Positions 48,481 to 60,374 of a DNA stretch of 64,000 bases are shown one piece after another. Below the pieces are notes generated by a model. That model did no database searches, was not told where the DNA came from, and was given only the letters and a program-made list of their open reading frames with translations. The position numbers and the translations under genes were made by a program. Position 1 is the stretch's first letter, and every line of letters begins with the position of its first letter. Source of the stretch: Nyssa sinensis (Eukaryota > Streptophyta > Magnoliopsida > Cornales > Nyssaceae); contig CM018037.1 in the NCBI GenBank assembly GCA_008638375.1, positions 34,581,076 to 34,645,075 of the forward strand, read 5' to 3'.

Positions 48481-49230
48481 TCATTTTCGCTTGTAGGGGA
48501 ATCCGTTGTACACGTTAGGTTCTTTTTCTACCATTTTTTGCCATTTGAAAGGTTTCTTGGTTGCGCCAAGTTTGCCAGAATTGGTCATGGTGGGCCTGTT
48601 ACACTATTTTCATAAGTTTGCATAGCTGTGGTTGATGTACAACAAGTAGTGGAAAAATTCACGAAGGAATGGGAGAGAAAGAAAACAGGATTGACGTGCT
48701 CGTAGTCATTGTTCACGTTTTGTATTGCGTCAATAGTTCAGGTAGACCATAGGCAAGACAGCGCACCGGCTTGGGCTTACCATGAGCTATAGACTAAGGG
48801 CTTGTAACTCAATTATAAAGGCTGATCATCTGTTTCTGTACCATTTCTGTGTGTTTTTTTGTCATTTTTGCTTGTAAGGGAATCCAGTGTACACAGTAGG
48901 TTCTTTTTCTACCATTTTTGGGCACTTAAAAGGTCTTGGTTTGTGCCAAGTTTGCTAGAATTGGTCACGGTGGGTCAGTTCACATAAATTCCTTTACACT
49001 ATATTCTAAGTTTCCATGACTTTGGTTGATTTAGAACAAATAGCAGAAGAATTCATGAAAGAATGAGAGATAAAGAAGTCAGTATTGACATGTTTGTACT
49101 TATTGTTCACGTTTCGTGTTGAGTCAGTGATTCAGGTAGATCATATGCAAGAGGGTGCATGAGCTTGGGCTTTCCATGGGCTAATAGACTATTAGACTTG
49201 TAAGTTAATTATAAGAGTAATTATTCGGTG
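48481..49230. repeat. Tandem duplication of a ~380-bp unit
   Basis: Unit 1 (48481-48861) and unit 2 (48862-49230) align along their length. Shared words include 'taggttctttttctaccatt', 'gccaagtttgc', 'agaattggtca', 'attgttcacgttt' and 'gagcttgggctt'. Divergence is substantial. A partial third unit ('aattataaaggttgataatc') may start near 49345. No coding potential is recognised. Confidence 0.75.
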
Positions 49231-49574
49231 GTTTCTTTAGACCATGGTCTTAAGAGTCAGATTAAGTGTCACATCTACAATAGTGGTATATGCATGTGGC
49301 ATATTATCTGACTATCGGAACCGGACCATTGAATATTTGTTCCAATTATAAAGGTTGATAATCTAATTTTCTACCATTTGCGTTTGTAGAATTTTATAAT
49401 TCAATTCAAGATGTATAGAGATATACACTAGTCTAAATTTTTGTTATGAATGTCTTATGAGAATTTTGTTTCAAAAATACTTGGCTAAATTGTAATGTGT
49501 GTAGCGTAAATCACTTGTGGTGGAACCATTTAAGTAGAATTTCAATCAAACATATGTGACAATGAACGTTGTTA

Positions 49575-49735
49575 TTATCAGTCGCGAAGGTCAAATTTTC
49601 GTAATGTTATTAGTGCGTGCACATCATGCGAGTTGCGAAAGTTAAATTTTTATGATGTGATTAGTGCGTGTACATCATGCAGATGCACGTAAAATTTTTA
49701 TGACATAATTGATGTGTACACATTATACAGTCAAA
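49575..49735. repeat. Three-copy ~52-bp minisatellite
   Basis: Units share 'ttagtgcgtgcacatcatgc' and 'aaatttttatgatgtgatt'-like segments in three successive diverged copies. The cores 'gcgtgcacatcatgcg', 'gcgtgtacatcatgcag' and 'gtgtacacattatacag' are partly palindromic. Confidence 0.65.
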
Positions 49736-50498
49736 TGAATTACGTTGCGAAGATTTGACCTTTCGACACTAACCCTAGCATTTCTGATGTGATGATCACT
49801 TTGATTGCATTGAATTTCCCTTAATTTCTGGGTAAGAAAATAGTCAAAAGAACAAAGAGAAAGGTTTGACTACTACTCCAATCAGTTTGAGACAAATACA
49901 ATCAAGTAATCAACTAGATCATACCAAACATCATCTCCCTATAAAATATGCTGCATAATAATAAGTCAACTAATTCATTATAGTGTGTGAAAAAATTAAT
50001 TTAATTAGGGACTAATTGGTTCCTGTTTTGAATTGACTGATTCAATTCACTTTTATATGACACTTTAAGAAAAAATTTAAAATGATTTTCATATTAAAAA
50101 TAATGTTTTACTGTCAAATTTTGAATTTGGTTATTTCAAGAAGACCTAAAAAAAAAAAATGTAAGAAGAAATATAATAAAATTTCTTATTTTGTGAATAG
50201 TTTCATTCAAGGTTATGAATTTCTATTATAAAATATTATGTGAATTATGATTGAAATATTTTTGTGATGAAATTAATATTATTTTTTTTATTTTTTTTGC
50301 TTTCAATTCTTTTATAAAATAAAAGGAAATTGTTGGGTATTTAATCTAATCATGTATATTATTCTTTTTTTATTACACTCCTTACCTAAAGTGAAACTGC
50401 AAACTTCATATGTTACCTGAATGGTTTTAAGACTATACAAGTATGAGCTTTTTAAAATTTTGATTTTTTTTAACTTAAGAAAATTTCTATTTTTTATG
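49736..50498. other. AT-rich spacer
   Basis: AT-rich intergenic sequence with A and T runs. No gene, RNA or complete element is recognised. Confidence 0.5.
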
Positions 50499-50866
50499 GA
50501 TAAATCGGACTTATCTTTTTTGAGATTTCGGACAATTACAAAGATCTCTCTTAAATTTATACCATATTTTTTCTTTTTTTACTGACAAATTACACATACA
50601 ATCAAACAAAATGATAATATATAAAATTAAAGAGACACTTTTATCATTTAAAAAAAAAAATAATAATAATAATATATTCTAACAATTACAAATAGCTCTC
50701 CTGAAGCATTTGAAAATGCAAAAAAAAAAATAATTTTGACCTAGAGGGAGAGGTATGTGTAGTTTTTCAGTAAAAATAGAATATGATAGTATAATTATCA
50801 AAAATCTCTAAAAAAAATTTTGTAATTATCAAAAATTTTAAAACAAGCATTGTAATTTACTCATAA
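50499..50866. mobile_element. Hairpin MITE, copy 4
   Basis: The left side 'ataaatcggacttatctttt' with 'gagatttcggacaattac' is mirrored by the right side 'ataattatcaaaaatctc' and 'aagcattgtaatttactcat'. The layout and terminal words match the 2.3 and 12.2 kb copies. The termini are imperfect, so the coordinates are approximate. Confidence 0.5.
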
Positions 50867-51333
50867 AAAAACATGTCACCATCATTTGTTAAAGGGAAAA
50901 AAATCTAATTTTATATTGGTATAAAAAAACCTGACATGTAAAATAAGTAATATACTTATAATATAAAATATATATCTATATATATATATATATATATATT
51001 AAATTTTGGTATAGATGATGATAACTTTTTTCGACACTACCATATCAATAGAATTCAATGGAGCAAGAATCTTCTTCTCTTTTTACACATGTCATTGAGA
51101 GAGCTTTAAGTGCATGGGAAATCCATGCCTTGACTAGTAACAATAGAATTCTCATTAAAAGACGAAGTCCTGTCCTGTTTGGAGGTAACGATAAGGTTGT
51201 CCATCCTCATGGACACAAACCAGCCTCATATTTTGATTCAAACTTTGTGCTTTTGATTATTTCACATGAACTTGTCACATACATCTCCTCCTCTCTTTCC
51301 TTTGACAAACTCTTAACACAAATTACTCACCAA

Positions 51334-53016
51334 ATGGGGTGTCAAATTCATTCAAATCCCCAAATTCTCTGCAGATTTTCCACCAAGAAACCAACCCATT
51401 TATTTTCCAATTCTTCAGTCCAGCCAAAGCTCAGAATCCAAGCAACCACTTCATCTTCCTCAAACAATCAGAACCAAACACAGCCCATTTCCACCACTAC
51501 CCAAATCCAAATCCAAACCCCCAAAGCTGATGCATACAGTGTTAAATTCAAGACTCTGGGAGGTTGCAAGCTTGGGATTTCAAGATATCCTGATTTTGAA
51601 TACAATGCTGATGGGGGTTCGGGGACTGGGAAAGTTACAGAGGTCGTAGATAATGACTTTAATGGTGAAATTTCTGTGAATTTTGATCTGGAGACTCTCT
51701 ATATTCCACCATTGATGAGTACAACAACTAGGTTCTTGGGATTGCCACTGCCTCCATTTCTGAAAATTGGGATTGCTCCAGAGCTCTTTCAAGGAAGGAT
51801 CAACCAAGAGTCTGGCAAGGTATATATTTTACTACTCTTGATGATTCTATCTTTGAAAAACTTGTGAAATTATAGAAAGAAAACTAGAGGAGAAGCAGAG
51901 AGTTCACAGACGGTGTTGCTAGCAACTTCATGGATGAATAACTTTAAGACAGAGTCTCTAAGATTAGCAATTCCAACTGGGTGTAATTCCTCATTTGTTT
52001 CAAGAAAAGACATCTAACATATGCTAGTGACAATCATTTTAATGTAGCTTAATTATATGTTTTTTCATTCCATTGATGTTTTAGTGAACTGTTAGAGATG
52101 GTGTGTCTCATATGATAGTAATATGTGAAACTAGTATATAAGTTTTATGAGCAAAACAAACTGTGCAAGGTGATACTGATACGGTAAGGGTATAGGTCTT
52201 ACGGGGAATGAATTGCAAATGTTGTAGCCCTATTTTTTGAACAGTGAAGAACTTAGTCAATTACTTCCGTTGACGTAGATATATTGCCAAATCACATAAA
52301 TTTTTGATGTCACTTTTCTATTTCTCTTTCTCTAATTCTTTTCACCATAATTGTTTAGATCGTTAATTTTTAACATGCCCATTTGGTTCAATTGTCTAAA
52401 AGTAATATTAGATCTAAATCGTTGTTGGAATTAAGTAGATGATGGGATAAGCAACTGATGCGGAAAACATTTGAGTGTTTGATAAAAATTGTTGAATAGT
52501 GATTATGGAATATAAAAGGAAAAAGAAGAAATGTTACTTTCTATTAGCTTAACCATTTAAGCAGCAATGAGCAACCTTGCTTAATAGGCTGCGACTAATT
52601 TTAAATTAAGTGCTTAAGTTAATCTTCTACTTTCACCTGAAAATTGATACATGAAATATTTCACAAAATGATTAGTAGTCATTTGAAGACATTTTTTTAT
52701 TGACATTGACCCCAAATTGTTGATGATGCTGTTTGTTTTGTAGGTTGATCTTGAGTTCAAGGCCAAATTCTTGTTTTCCATTGGGAGTGTCTACAAAGCT
52801 CCACCGTTGGTGGTGGAGACGGTGCTGACAACAGAGGAATCGAAGGGAACATTAAGAAGCGGAAGAGGAGAGAGGTTGGATGAAGAAGGGAAGTGCAGGC
52901 TGGTTGGGGTGGCTACTGTTGAACCCATCAATGACTTTCTTTTGAATTCCTTCCTTGGCCTTCCTACTGAATGCCTTGCCAACTTGAATGCCATAATTTC
53001 CCTTTCCCACACTTGA
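51334..53016 (+). CDS. Predicted plastid protein of unknown function
   Basis: Two exons (51334-51819 and 52744-53016), donor AAG/GTATAT, acceptor TTGTAG, 252 aa. The first 60 residues are rich in Ser, Thr, Gln and Asn and poor in acidic residues (MGCQIHSNPQILCRFSTKKP...), a typical chloroplast transit peptide. The mature part holds 'KTLGGCKLGISRYPDFEYNA', 'LETLYIPPLMSTTTRFLGLP', 'PELFQGRINQESGKVDLEFK' and ends 'PTECLANLNAIISLSHT'. I do not recognise a named domain; it looks like a compact beta-rich soluble domain. An in-frame ATG 276 bp upstream (51058) exists, but the 51334 start gives the better transit peptide. The intact frame across the splice, conserved-looking composition and clean ends indicate a real gene. 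It is convergent with the ABC transporter gene. Confidence 0.75.
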
Positions 53017-53996
53017 AAATATTTCAAAATTACCACACTGCTGTAGAATTCATGAGAACCATATAAGCTATGGTTCTGTTAGTCCAAGGTGGATTTACTC
53101 AGGAAAAAAAAACAAGGAAAATAATTTTTAAAATTTTTTCTTTTTTACCTAAATAAAGTAAAAATAAAAAATAAGAAGTTTCTTTTATTATCTTTTCCTC
53201 TCTCACTAGATTAGCAAATTAAACGAGCTTTATTTTTAAATTTTGTCTTGTTGCAAGAACTAGAAGGAAAAGAAGAAGAAGAAATTAAAGTTACAACTTC
53301 CTAATTGAATATTCACTAATCTCAACACACAATTAAAATCTAAAACAATTATTGCTAATTTCTGCAGACCAAAATAACTTCTTCATTGGATTTTGGCTTA
53401 CAGAGACATTTGCTTCTTGCAACCAAAACCTCTACTAAAATCCATCTTGTGTGCCCTCTACTAGACCATGTAGTTTCTATTGTTTTTATTTTATTTTAAA
53501 TAATCTCCTTCCCCATCTTCACTCCCCAAAGGCCAAAGTAAGACACTCCAATCCAGCATCTATACTAATTTGCCTATGGTCAGTCTTACTATAGTTAAAA
53601 AAAAAAACAATATTCATAATTGAAATATTTGAACAAAAAATCACTATAATGATGATTCCTGTCAATAGCAGTGGTTAACATTTACCTTTTTATATAATGT
53701 AAAAAAAAAAAAAAATTTACAAAATAATGTTGCTAGGTTGCTTACAGTTATCAATCATTGTAACAGTGTTGTGAATAACAATTAGGGGGAGCTTTTGTGT
53801 TCGTTTTAAACTCACCATCTCATCTAGCTTCCTTTTGGGATATCGAGCTATAACCTGTTTTCAAACATGGCAAAATTGATTGCATGATAGAAGGGGGGAA
53901 AAAGTCATAATGGGAGTAAATATTGGTGTACTGGAACTCACATGTGCCACCTCGGTATTGGATTAGAACAAGCAGTGACATCCAGGAATTTTAGTA
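53017..53996. other. Intergenic region between convergent 3' ends
   Basis: AT-rich, with a purine-rich patch (53268-53285) and a poly-A run (53701-53715). It presumably contains the two 3' UTRs. No gene is recognised. Confidence 0.45.
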
Positions 53997-54645
53997 TCAC
54001 TCAAATGCAAGCCTTTGGATACCGACCAGAGAAGCATATTGACCCTTCTTACCCAATAGCTCAAAGTGGGTCCCTAGCTCTGCAATCTTCCCATCAGAAC
54101 AAAGAGCTATTTGATGTGCATTCTGAACTGTGCTTAATCTGTGAGCAATCACTAATGTTGTTCTTCCCTTCATCAGGTGGTTAAGAGCATCCTGGACCAG
54201 CCGCTCGCTAGCTGCATCCAATGCACTGGTGGCCTGCAGTTAAAAAAAAAAGAAGGCAAAAAACATTAATATGTGGCATGCAAGGCCCAATGGGCCTGTT
54301 ATATATAAAAAAATCATAATTAAATAAAATAAGAAACATGTTCTGAATTAGTATATCTGGGACGGGATGGGTTCCCTTAAAGTATCACAACCCTGGCCAG
54401 AAGAGCCTTCCTGAACACAGACACGGGCTGGACCTTGTAACATTTCCACTGCCATTTGTTCAATCTGGCTAACTAGACCACGCTGACATATCACCAGCCT
54501 CATCCACGCATGGGGAGGACATAGCTATGCAAAGAGAAGCAGACTAAAACCATACCTCATCAAGTATCAGCATTGGAGCATTCTTGAGCAGAGCCCTCGC
54601 AATAGCAACTCTCTGCAAATTGGAAGAACGACTCAGTACTAATAA

Positions 54646-54681
<36 letters not shown>

Positions 54682-57600
54682 GTATGTATATATATACAAA
54701 CAGTACAATACCTGCCTCTGTCCTCCACTTAGTAAACCTCCACGCTCACCAACAAGTGTGTCATAACCCTTTCCGTCAAAACAAACATTCAAAAAAAAAA
54801 TTTAACACAAAAACTAGCACAAGTAATACATGTATATTTTAGAGATGACAAACCTGTGGGAGCGAAATTATGAAATCATGAGCATTTGCAGCCTTGGCTG
54901 CCTTGATTATATCCTCCTTGGATACATAGTCATCTGGGAGCCCATATGCAATATTTTCTCCAACAGACACAGAGAAAAGAACAGGTTCCTGTCAAAAATT
55001 TTTTATTATTATATATTTTGGAAAAGCAACAGCATAATGTTTAAATAAAGTAATAGTAACTTCATCTGAACTGCCTTTGGATGCAGCTGTGTTAGGATTG
55101 GTATCACGTCAAAATTAAGTCCGTAAGGTGAACCTAACCTAATGCTTAACTCCTCAAATTCTATAAACCAATCAACCCAAGTTTCTAATACAACCTGGAA
55201 TGAGCCATGTTAGAATGTAAACAATGCCAGGTTTGCATATATGCTTCGAGTTGTTTTAATTAATCTGTCCCAGTGTGGGTGTGAGCATGCACATGATCGT
55301 GCACACTTGCGTAAAGGTTGCATTCTTGGATTGGGCTTGTTAACTGGAGTCTTTGCTGTAAATAAATTTGACCTCAAACTAATTCTCACTTTGTCAAACT
55401 AATGTCAAAAGAACCTGACCAATGTCAATCTAAGGTTGGTTCAGTTACCGTGGTATTAGTTTGGACCTAACTCTGGTTGTACTTGTAACATGAGTGGATG
55501 GTCAGGAATCACGGCTATGCCAAGAAAACAATAAAATGACTTGATATGTACATATATGCATCTATTGTTTTGTTGACAGGTGCGTGTGTGTGTGTATCAA
55601 GCATCAGCACCAAATAAAAGAACAGATCAAGCATTAGATTGTGAAATCCTTAGGTCAGATGTGGCAAAGATTCACAAAGGTACCTGGTTCACTATGGAGA
55701 CAACACGAGCCCATTCGCTCTTGTCAAATGTCCGCACGTCCTCTCCTGCAACTGTTATGCGACCTCTAGTTGGCTGCAAAATGGGACGTTGATTGATGCA
55801 CATCATTCTTTAATAAACCATAGCAAAGGATATAGAACTTAGATTTTAGTATTGACAAAAACAAATAATATAAACATAAACCTCGTAGAAACGTGCCAAT
55901 AGCTGTACTATTGTACTTTTTCCTGCACCGCTTGGGCCCACTAAAGCAGTTACAGTTCCACATTTTAGTGTTAGATTAAGACCATTCAAGATTTGCACAT
56001 CAGGCCTCAAAGGATAAGAGAAGTGCACATCTGTGGAGCAGAAAAAGGCAACAGTTGGTAGCAGTGGAACAAATATATGAATTAATTGTAATCTTTGTCC
56101 CCTATTTATATTTGACTACAAAAAAGTGGTTTAGGGGAAGCTTGTGCTTTGCAAAGTGAATCAGGAAGGCCGGGAATTTTCGCTGTGCTAACCCGTTACA
56201 ACCTTTAGTTTCCTAACCTTGGTGGAGAGAAGAAACATGTCATCACATAAAATGTTCCATATTAAAAGCAAACTTACTCATAGAACTAGCACTAAATATG
56301 ATAGTTTTATCTTAGTAAAATTAACTAGCTTGACAATGGAAATACAAGGTCATAAAACGTGATAAAATGATTCTGTTATGGAAAACGTGAAAGGTAGATT
56401 TTCTTTCCAGTGTGCCTCAAAAAACATGGGAACTGCATCAAAGATACCTTCAAGACAAACATCACCAGACCAGACTAGGGTATCCAGATTGCTAGTTGAT
56501 TTCAAGGCTGACATGTAATGCATATTAAGAGATTGATTGTTTCCATCAGAACCATTGACGAAGAACAATTCAAAATTTTTATCATTCACTTCTTTCCGAT
56601 TGATATCTCTTTGTAAACCATAAGCAAGGGCTTCATCAACTTCAACCCCACACAAAACAGAGTTAATCCTCTCTGTGGCGGCAAATGCTCCACGGAGATC
56701 TCCAAATGTGTTAACCAGCCCTTGAACCTGAAAGACATATTGCATCAAGTAGCATATAGAAGATGATAGTAGCATAAGGGTATGAAAACAGAAAAAAGGT
56801 AAGACTCACAGCAAAAGTTAATGTGAAAGTGTATCCAATAAAAGAAGCCACAGTTCCGATAGATAGTTCACCCTGCAAACAATATGTCTACCTTCAAACA
56901 GTGCTGATTTAAATGAAATTAGTACGATTACATTAAAAATTGATCTAAAAAGGTGGAAAAGATGCAAGCCAATATATGAGTGTGAAACACCGTGGTAAAG
57001 TGTCAGCGAACAACTAAAAGGTGTGTTACCCACAAAAACATTTTCTGATACGATGAATGTGTACGACAAGTAACAACTATGACAATATCTTTTGCTTTGG
57101 AGGAGGATCCAATTTAGGATCACATATAACCTTTAAATGGGATATAAAAAAAGGTGGCCCCAGCTCAAAGTGCTTACCGCTTTTACTTTGCTTCCTCCAA
57201 GACAGTACAAGGCCATCAAAGAAATGTAAACTGCAGTTCTAGTCAGAGATTCATTTAAGGATTTGAAAGCACCGAGTTTTATGCCACTAGTCTGAAAAGC
57301 AAGAACCTGCCAAGCTCCACAATAATAGAAGTAAGTGTATGAATGTGGCAATGGTATCTGCATGAAAGCAGGTGCATGTAAGGACATCCGTAATTATGGG
57401 ACTTCAATTAATTACCGATATCTTACCTGGCTACGAAACATTGACATCTGCCGTTTTTCTCCACCAAAGGATCTTACCTACAGCAACAAATAAAACTGGT
57501 ATTTATCATCAAATGTCCAAACAAAGTTTGATAAAACTTTCCATCCCAAAAAGTGGCTGATCTTAATGGATTACAGTGAATGTTGCCAACTTCTGATTGA

Positions 57601-60034
57601 AGAAATAGGATGGCAAAAGAAAATTTGCGTAACAGCATTTTAAAAAACTTACAGTCCGGATAGCAGAAAAAGTTTCAGTTACACAATCAGCTATGGATGC
57701 TTGGGCCATACCATGAGCTTTGAAAACAGGCACAGTTGACCGCTTGTAAACAGCTGAGAATTTAAAATAGTCAGCAGCAGCAAGAAAACACGAACCAAAC
57801 AAAAAAAAAATACGAGAAATTCCAAAAGCTAGCATCTGGTGACCATTGCCAGAACAATTTCAATTAGTTTTGAAACAAGGTTTGTAGGACACGAGTTTAA
57901 GCGATTATGCACATCAATACATAGACAGGTTGTGAGACATCAATTATTAGAACTATCTTTTTAAAGAAAACCTAAGCCTGGCCACAAATTACTGAGAATT
58001 TAGAACACTAAAAACTGAAATCTCAATTTTACATTGAAAATCTATAAGCACCATGATGATCTGACACTTGAAAGTGACAGTTGTTCAGAGTCGCATCAAA
58101 TCTTTCAGTATAAAATTATAAATTCCCCAACATATTTATGCTTGATAATCCAACCCTTGGGGTTGGATGAGTTGGGATGTGACTTGGGTAATACTCCCAA
58201 GGTCCCAGGTTCAACTCCCACCCCATGGACCACTTACCTATCAATAGATATACATATATACATACACACACACACACATATACATGATAAATCCAAAGCT
58301 GTAAATTATGAAGGAATTTTCTGAGGAAAAAACATTGAAAGTACTTCTACTGTATCTCGATGATGGAGAGATAAAAAAAAAGATTGTTGAGATTTGAACA
58401 GAATACAAACTACTGAATGTAAACCCATATTTTTTAAAGAGAAAAATGTTTACCAACTAAAACAGACACAGAAAGCATGAGTAGGCCCAGAAGTGGTGCA
58501 AGTTGAGGGGACAGAGTGAACAGTATGCATATTGTTCCAATGACCTACAAGAATAGAGAACTTAAATGACCACCATATAGAAGTATTGCAAACAAGAATA
58601 AACAATATACTGTACTAAAAAAACCGGTAATTAGCGTCTCATAATAAGATCATTCTCAGACAAGAAAGTAGTTGTAAAATAATATCAGGAAAATTGGGAA
58701 ACTGTTACTTTTGAAATGCCAGATAAGTCATTGGAATCATAGAGAATTATATACACGCTTAAGTGTGGTCAACATAAAGCTCACTTTCGCTTAGTGTAGA
58801 GTAGCTTGCCTCAGAAAGTGCCCTAAATCCACGATCCCTTGATATGTTTTCACTTACAATATCTTTAAGAGAACCCAAATCAGATGTCAATAATGCTGTG
58901 AGTTCACCAACCTATCAGGGGCAAACCAAAAGTTCTCAGTTCAGTAGTAATGACAGTTGTTAGTATAGTATATCTATGATGACATGGAAATTTGTCATTA
59001 GGAATGAAGGAAAAACAAAAACAAAAGCAGGGAAAAATAGATACAGCATTTAACTACTCTAGGAGACAAGTTAGATCATGTGTAAGACTTACATGGTAAA
59101 AGGCAAAGAACCCTATAAGCATAACAGGGTAAATGGAAAGAGAACAAGTGATCGTCAAAGAGAACAATAGATGTGTGGAGTTTAGTGTTCTCTCTTTTTG
59201 GGTGTAGTTGGGTAATGCCGGGTACCATTAAGGAGGTTTTTTTTGGGATGTAGATGTAGCTGTTTGAAGAAGGAGATGAGGCATGCATGGAATATGGTGC
59301 CCATGTCTTACATGGTGTTTGTGGAGGGAACGAAACAAGAGAATCTTTGAAGGAGAAGCTCAACATCCGTGGCGATTCAAAGACAATTTTTGCATCTATT
59401 TTATTTTTGGTACAAAGAAAAATATTCGATGTATTTAGACACTTTTATAGGTTATTGGGGGAGCTTAGGCTTTAATTGTTGCAGCTGCTCTCCTTTTTTT
59501 TTTGTAAGCATCTTTGCCCTTCTTGGGTGCCCCATTTATATATATATAAAATACCTTTTCAAGATAAAAAAAAAAACTTATCAGGTTGTAGGATTGGATA
59601 ACTATACATTTTGCAAAAGCATATGGTTCACTTGCAAATTTTCAAAAATGACAAATAAAAAACATAAAAGCTGCAAAAAACAGTCATAAAGCAGATGTAG
59701 CGCTCATGACCCAATGGAAAAAAGATTATTGCAATGCAAACTCCTGCCTTCCAGAGATACAAAAGTCTGCCCGCTAGAATTTAACTAAGAATATAGCAAC
59801 ATTGTGTTGAAAACCACTCACGCGAGAGTGCAGTTCATTTTTAGGATGACATTATCACACAAAGACAATCACACTATTTAATTATACAAGTAGATTCTTA
59901 GGTAATTGTAGAAAGAAAATCAAAGTCAACTTATCTAATAAACACATGATAATTCCATCAATTAGAATCCTGATATGGGAGCACTCACAAGATGGATCTC
60001 GTATCCATACCTTGTATCGGTCAAAAAACTCAAC
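53997..60034 (-). CDS. ABCB28/NAP8-like half-size ABC transporter (3' part)
   Basis: Fourteen C-terminal exons give 521 aa in continuous frame: 60011-60034, 58810-58911, 58454-58544, 57653-57753, 57427-57477, 57178-57306, 56810-56872, 56448-56727, 55882-56030, 55684-55773, 54854-54988, 54712-54768, 54556-54612, 53997-54233. The first part is the end of the transmembrane domain ('[20 protein letters not shown]'; hydrophobic '[20 protein letters not shown]' and '[14 protein letters not shown]'). The nucleotide-binding domain has Walker [11 protein letters not shown]-loop 'VSIVNQEPVLFS', signature LSGGQRQ, Walker B MLILDEATSALD and H-loop IAHRLST. The protein belongs to the TAP-like ABCB group, close to Arabidopsis ABCB28 (NAP8, plastid envelope, about 714 aa, from memory). 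Its substrate is unknown. One intron has a GC donor and one exon is only 24 nt. The 5' exons (about 190 residues) are not found before 64000. Confidence 0.88.
54645..54702. repeat. (CT)n(TA)n microsatellite in an ABC transporter intron
   Basis: A CT run followed by TA repeats ('ctctctctctctctctatat...tgtatgtatatatatac') lies between exons 54556-54612 and 54712-54768. That intron is only about 100 bp long, so the repeat makes up most of it and approaches the donor side of the upstream exon. Confidence 0.75.
58146..58275 (+). mobile_element. tRNA-derived SINE-like element (ABC transporter intron)
   Basis: 'ttggatgagttggga' resembles an A box, and GGTTCAACTCC (58208-58218) matches the RNA polymerase III B-box consensus about 45 bp downstream. 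The 3' part runs into a TA/CA microsatellite. It is unlikely to be a functional tRNA because no acceptor-stem pairing is seen. Confidence 0.45.
59150..59575 (+). mobile_element. LINE 3' fragment (ABC transporter intron)
   Basis: It matches the 3' part of the 37.2-38.5 kb LINE ('atggtgtttgtggagggaac', 'gcgattcaaagacaattttt') and ends with the shared 'gcccttcttgggtgcccc' motif, a TA tract and an A run (59568-59577). Antisense to the host gene and coding-dead. Confidence 0.65.
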
Positions 60035-60338
60035 CTGCATAAATAGAAGAAAAGTAACATCAAAACACCAAATATTTATGTTTTTCTAGATTTTCACAAC
60101 GCAAATGAAACAAATAGAAATCAGAAAGTTAATCAATGCCAGATCATTAGATGATAAATTCCATGGATCGGAACCAGGTTGGCTGTTCATAATTGGATGG
60201 CAGTTGATTGATGAGTGCTTCCTAAAAACGTCCTGTTCTCACAGAGCACAATTGAAATATTTACAATTGAAGCAGGTCCTGGTTTCATTGAGTGTTTGGT
60301 ATATAATAAATAAAAATAGCACATTGCTATTCTTAGGA

Positions 60339-60340
<2 letters not shown>

Positions 60341-60372
<32 letters not shown>
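60341..60372. repeat. (AT)n microsatellite
   Basis: About 30 bp of TA repeats in the 5' intronic part of the ABC transporter gene, upstream of the 24-nt exon. Confidence 0.8.

Positions 60373-60374
<2 letters not shown>

Noticed and set aside
51058..51333. Upstream in-frame ATG that would add 92 residues to the plastid protein
   Set aside because: The added sequence lacks transit-peptide character, and the ATG at 51334 gives a typical transit peptide; the upstream part is more likely leader or promoter.
58146..58275. Possible tRNA gene
   Set aside because: A B box is present but cloverleaf stems do not pair; a SINE-like relic is a better explanation.
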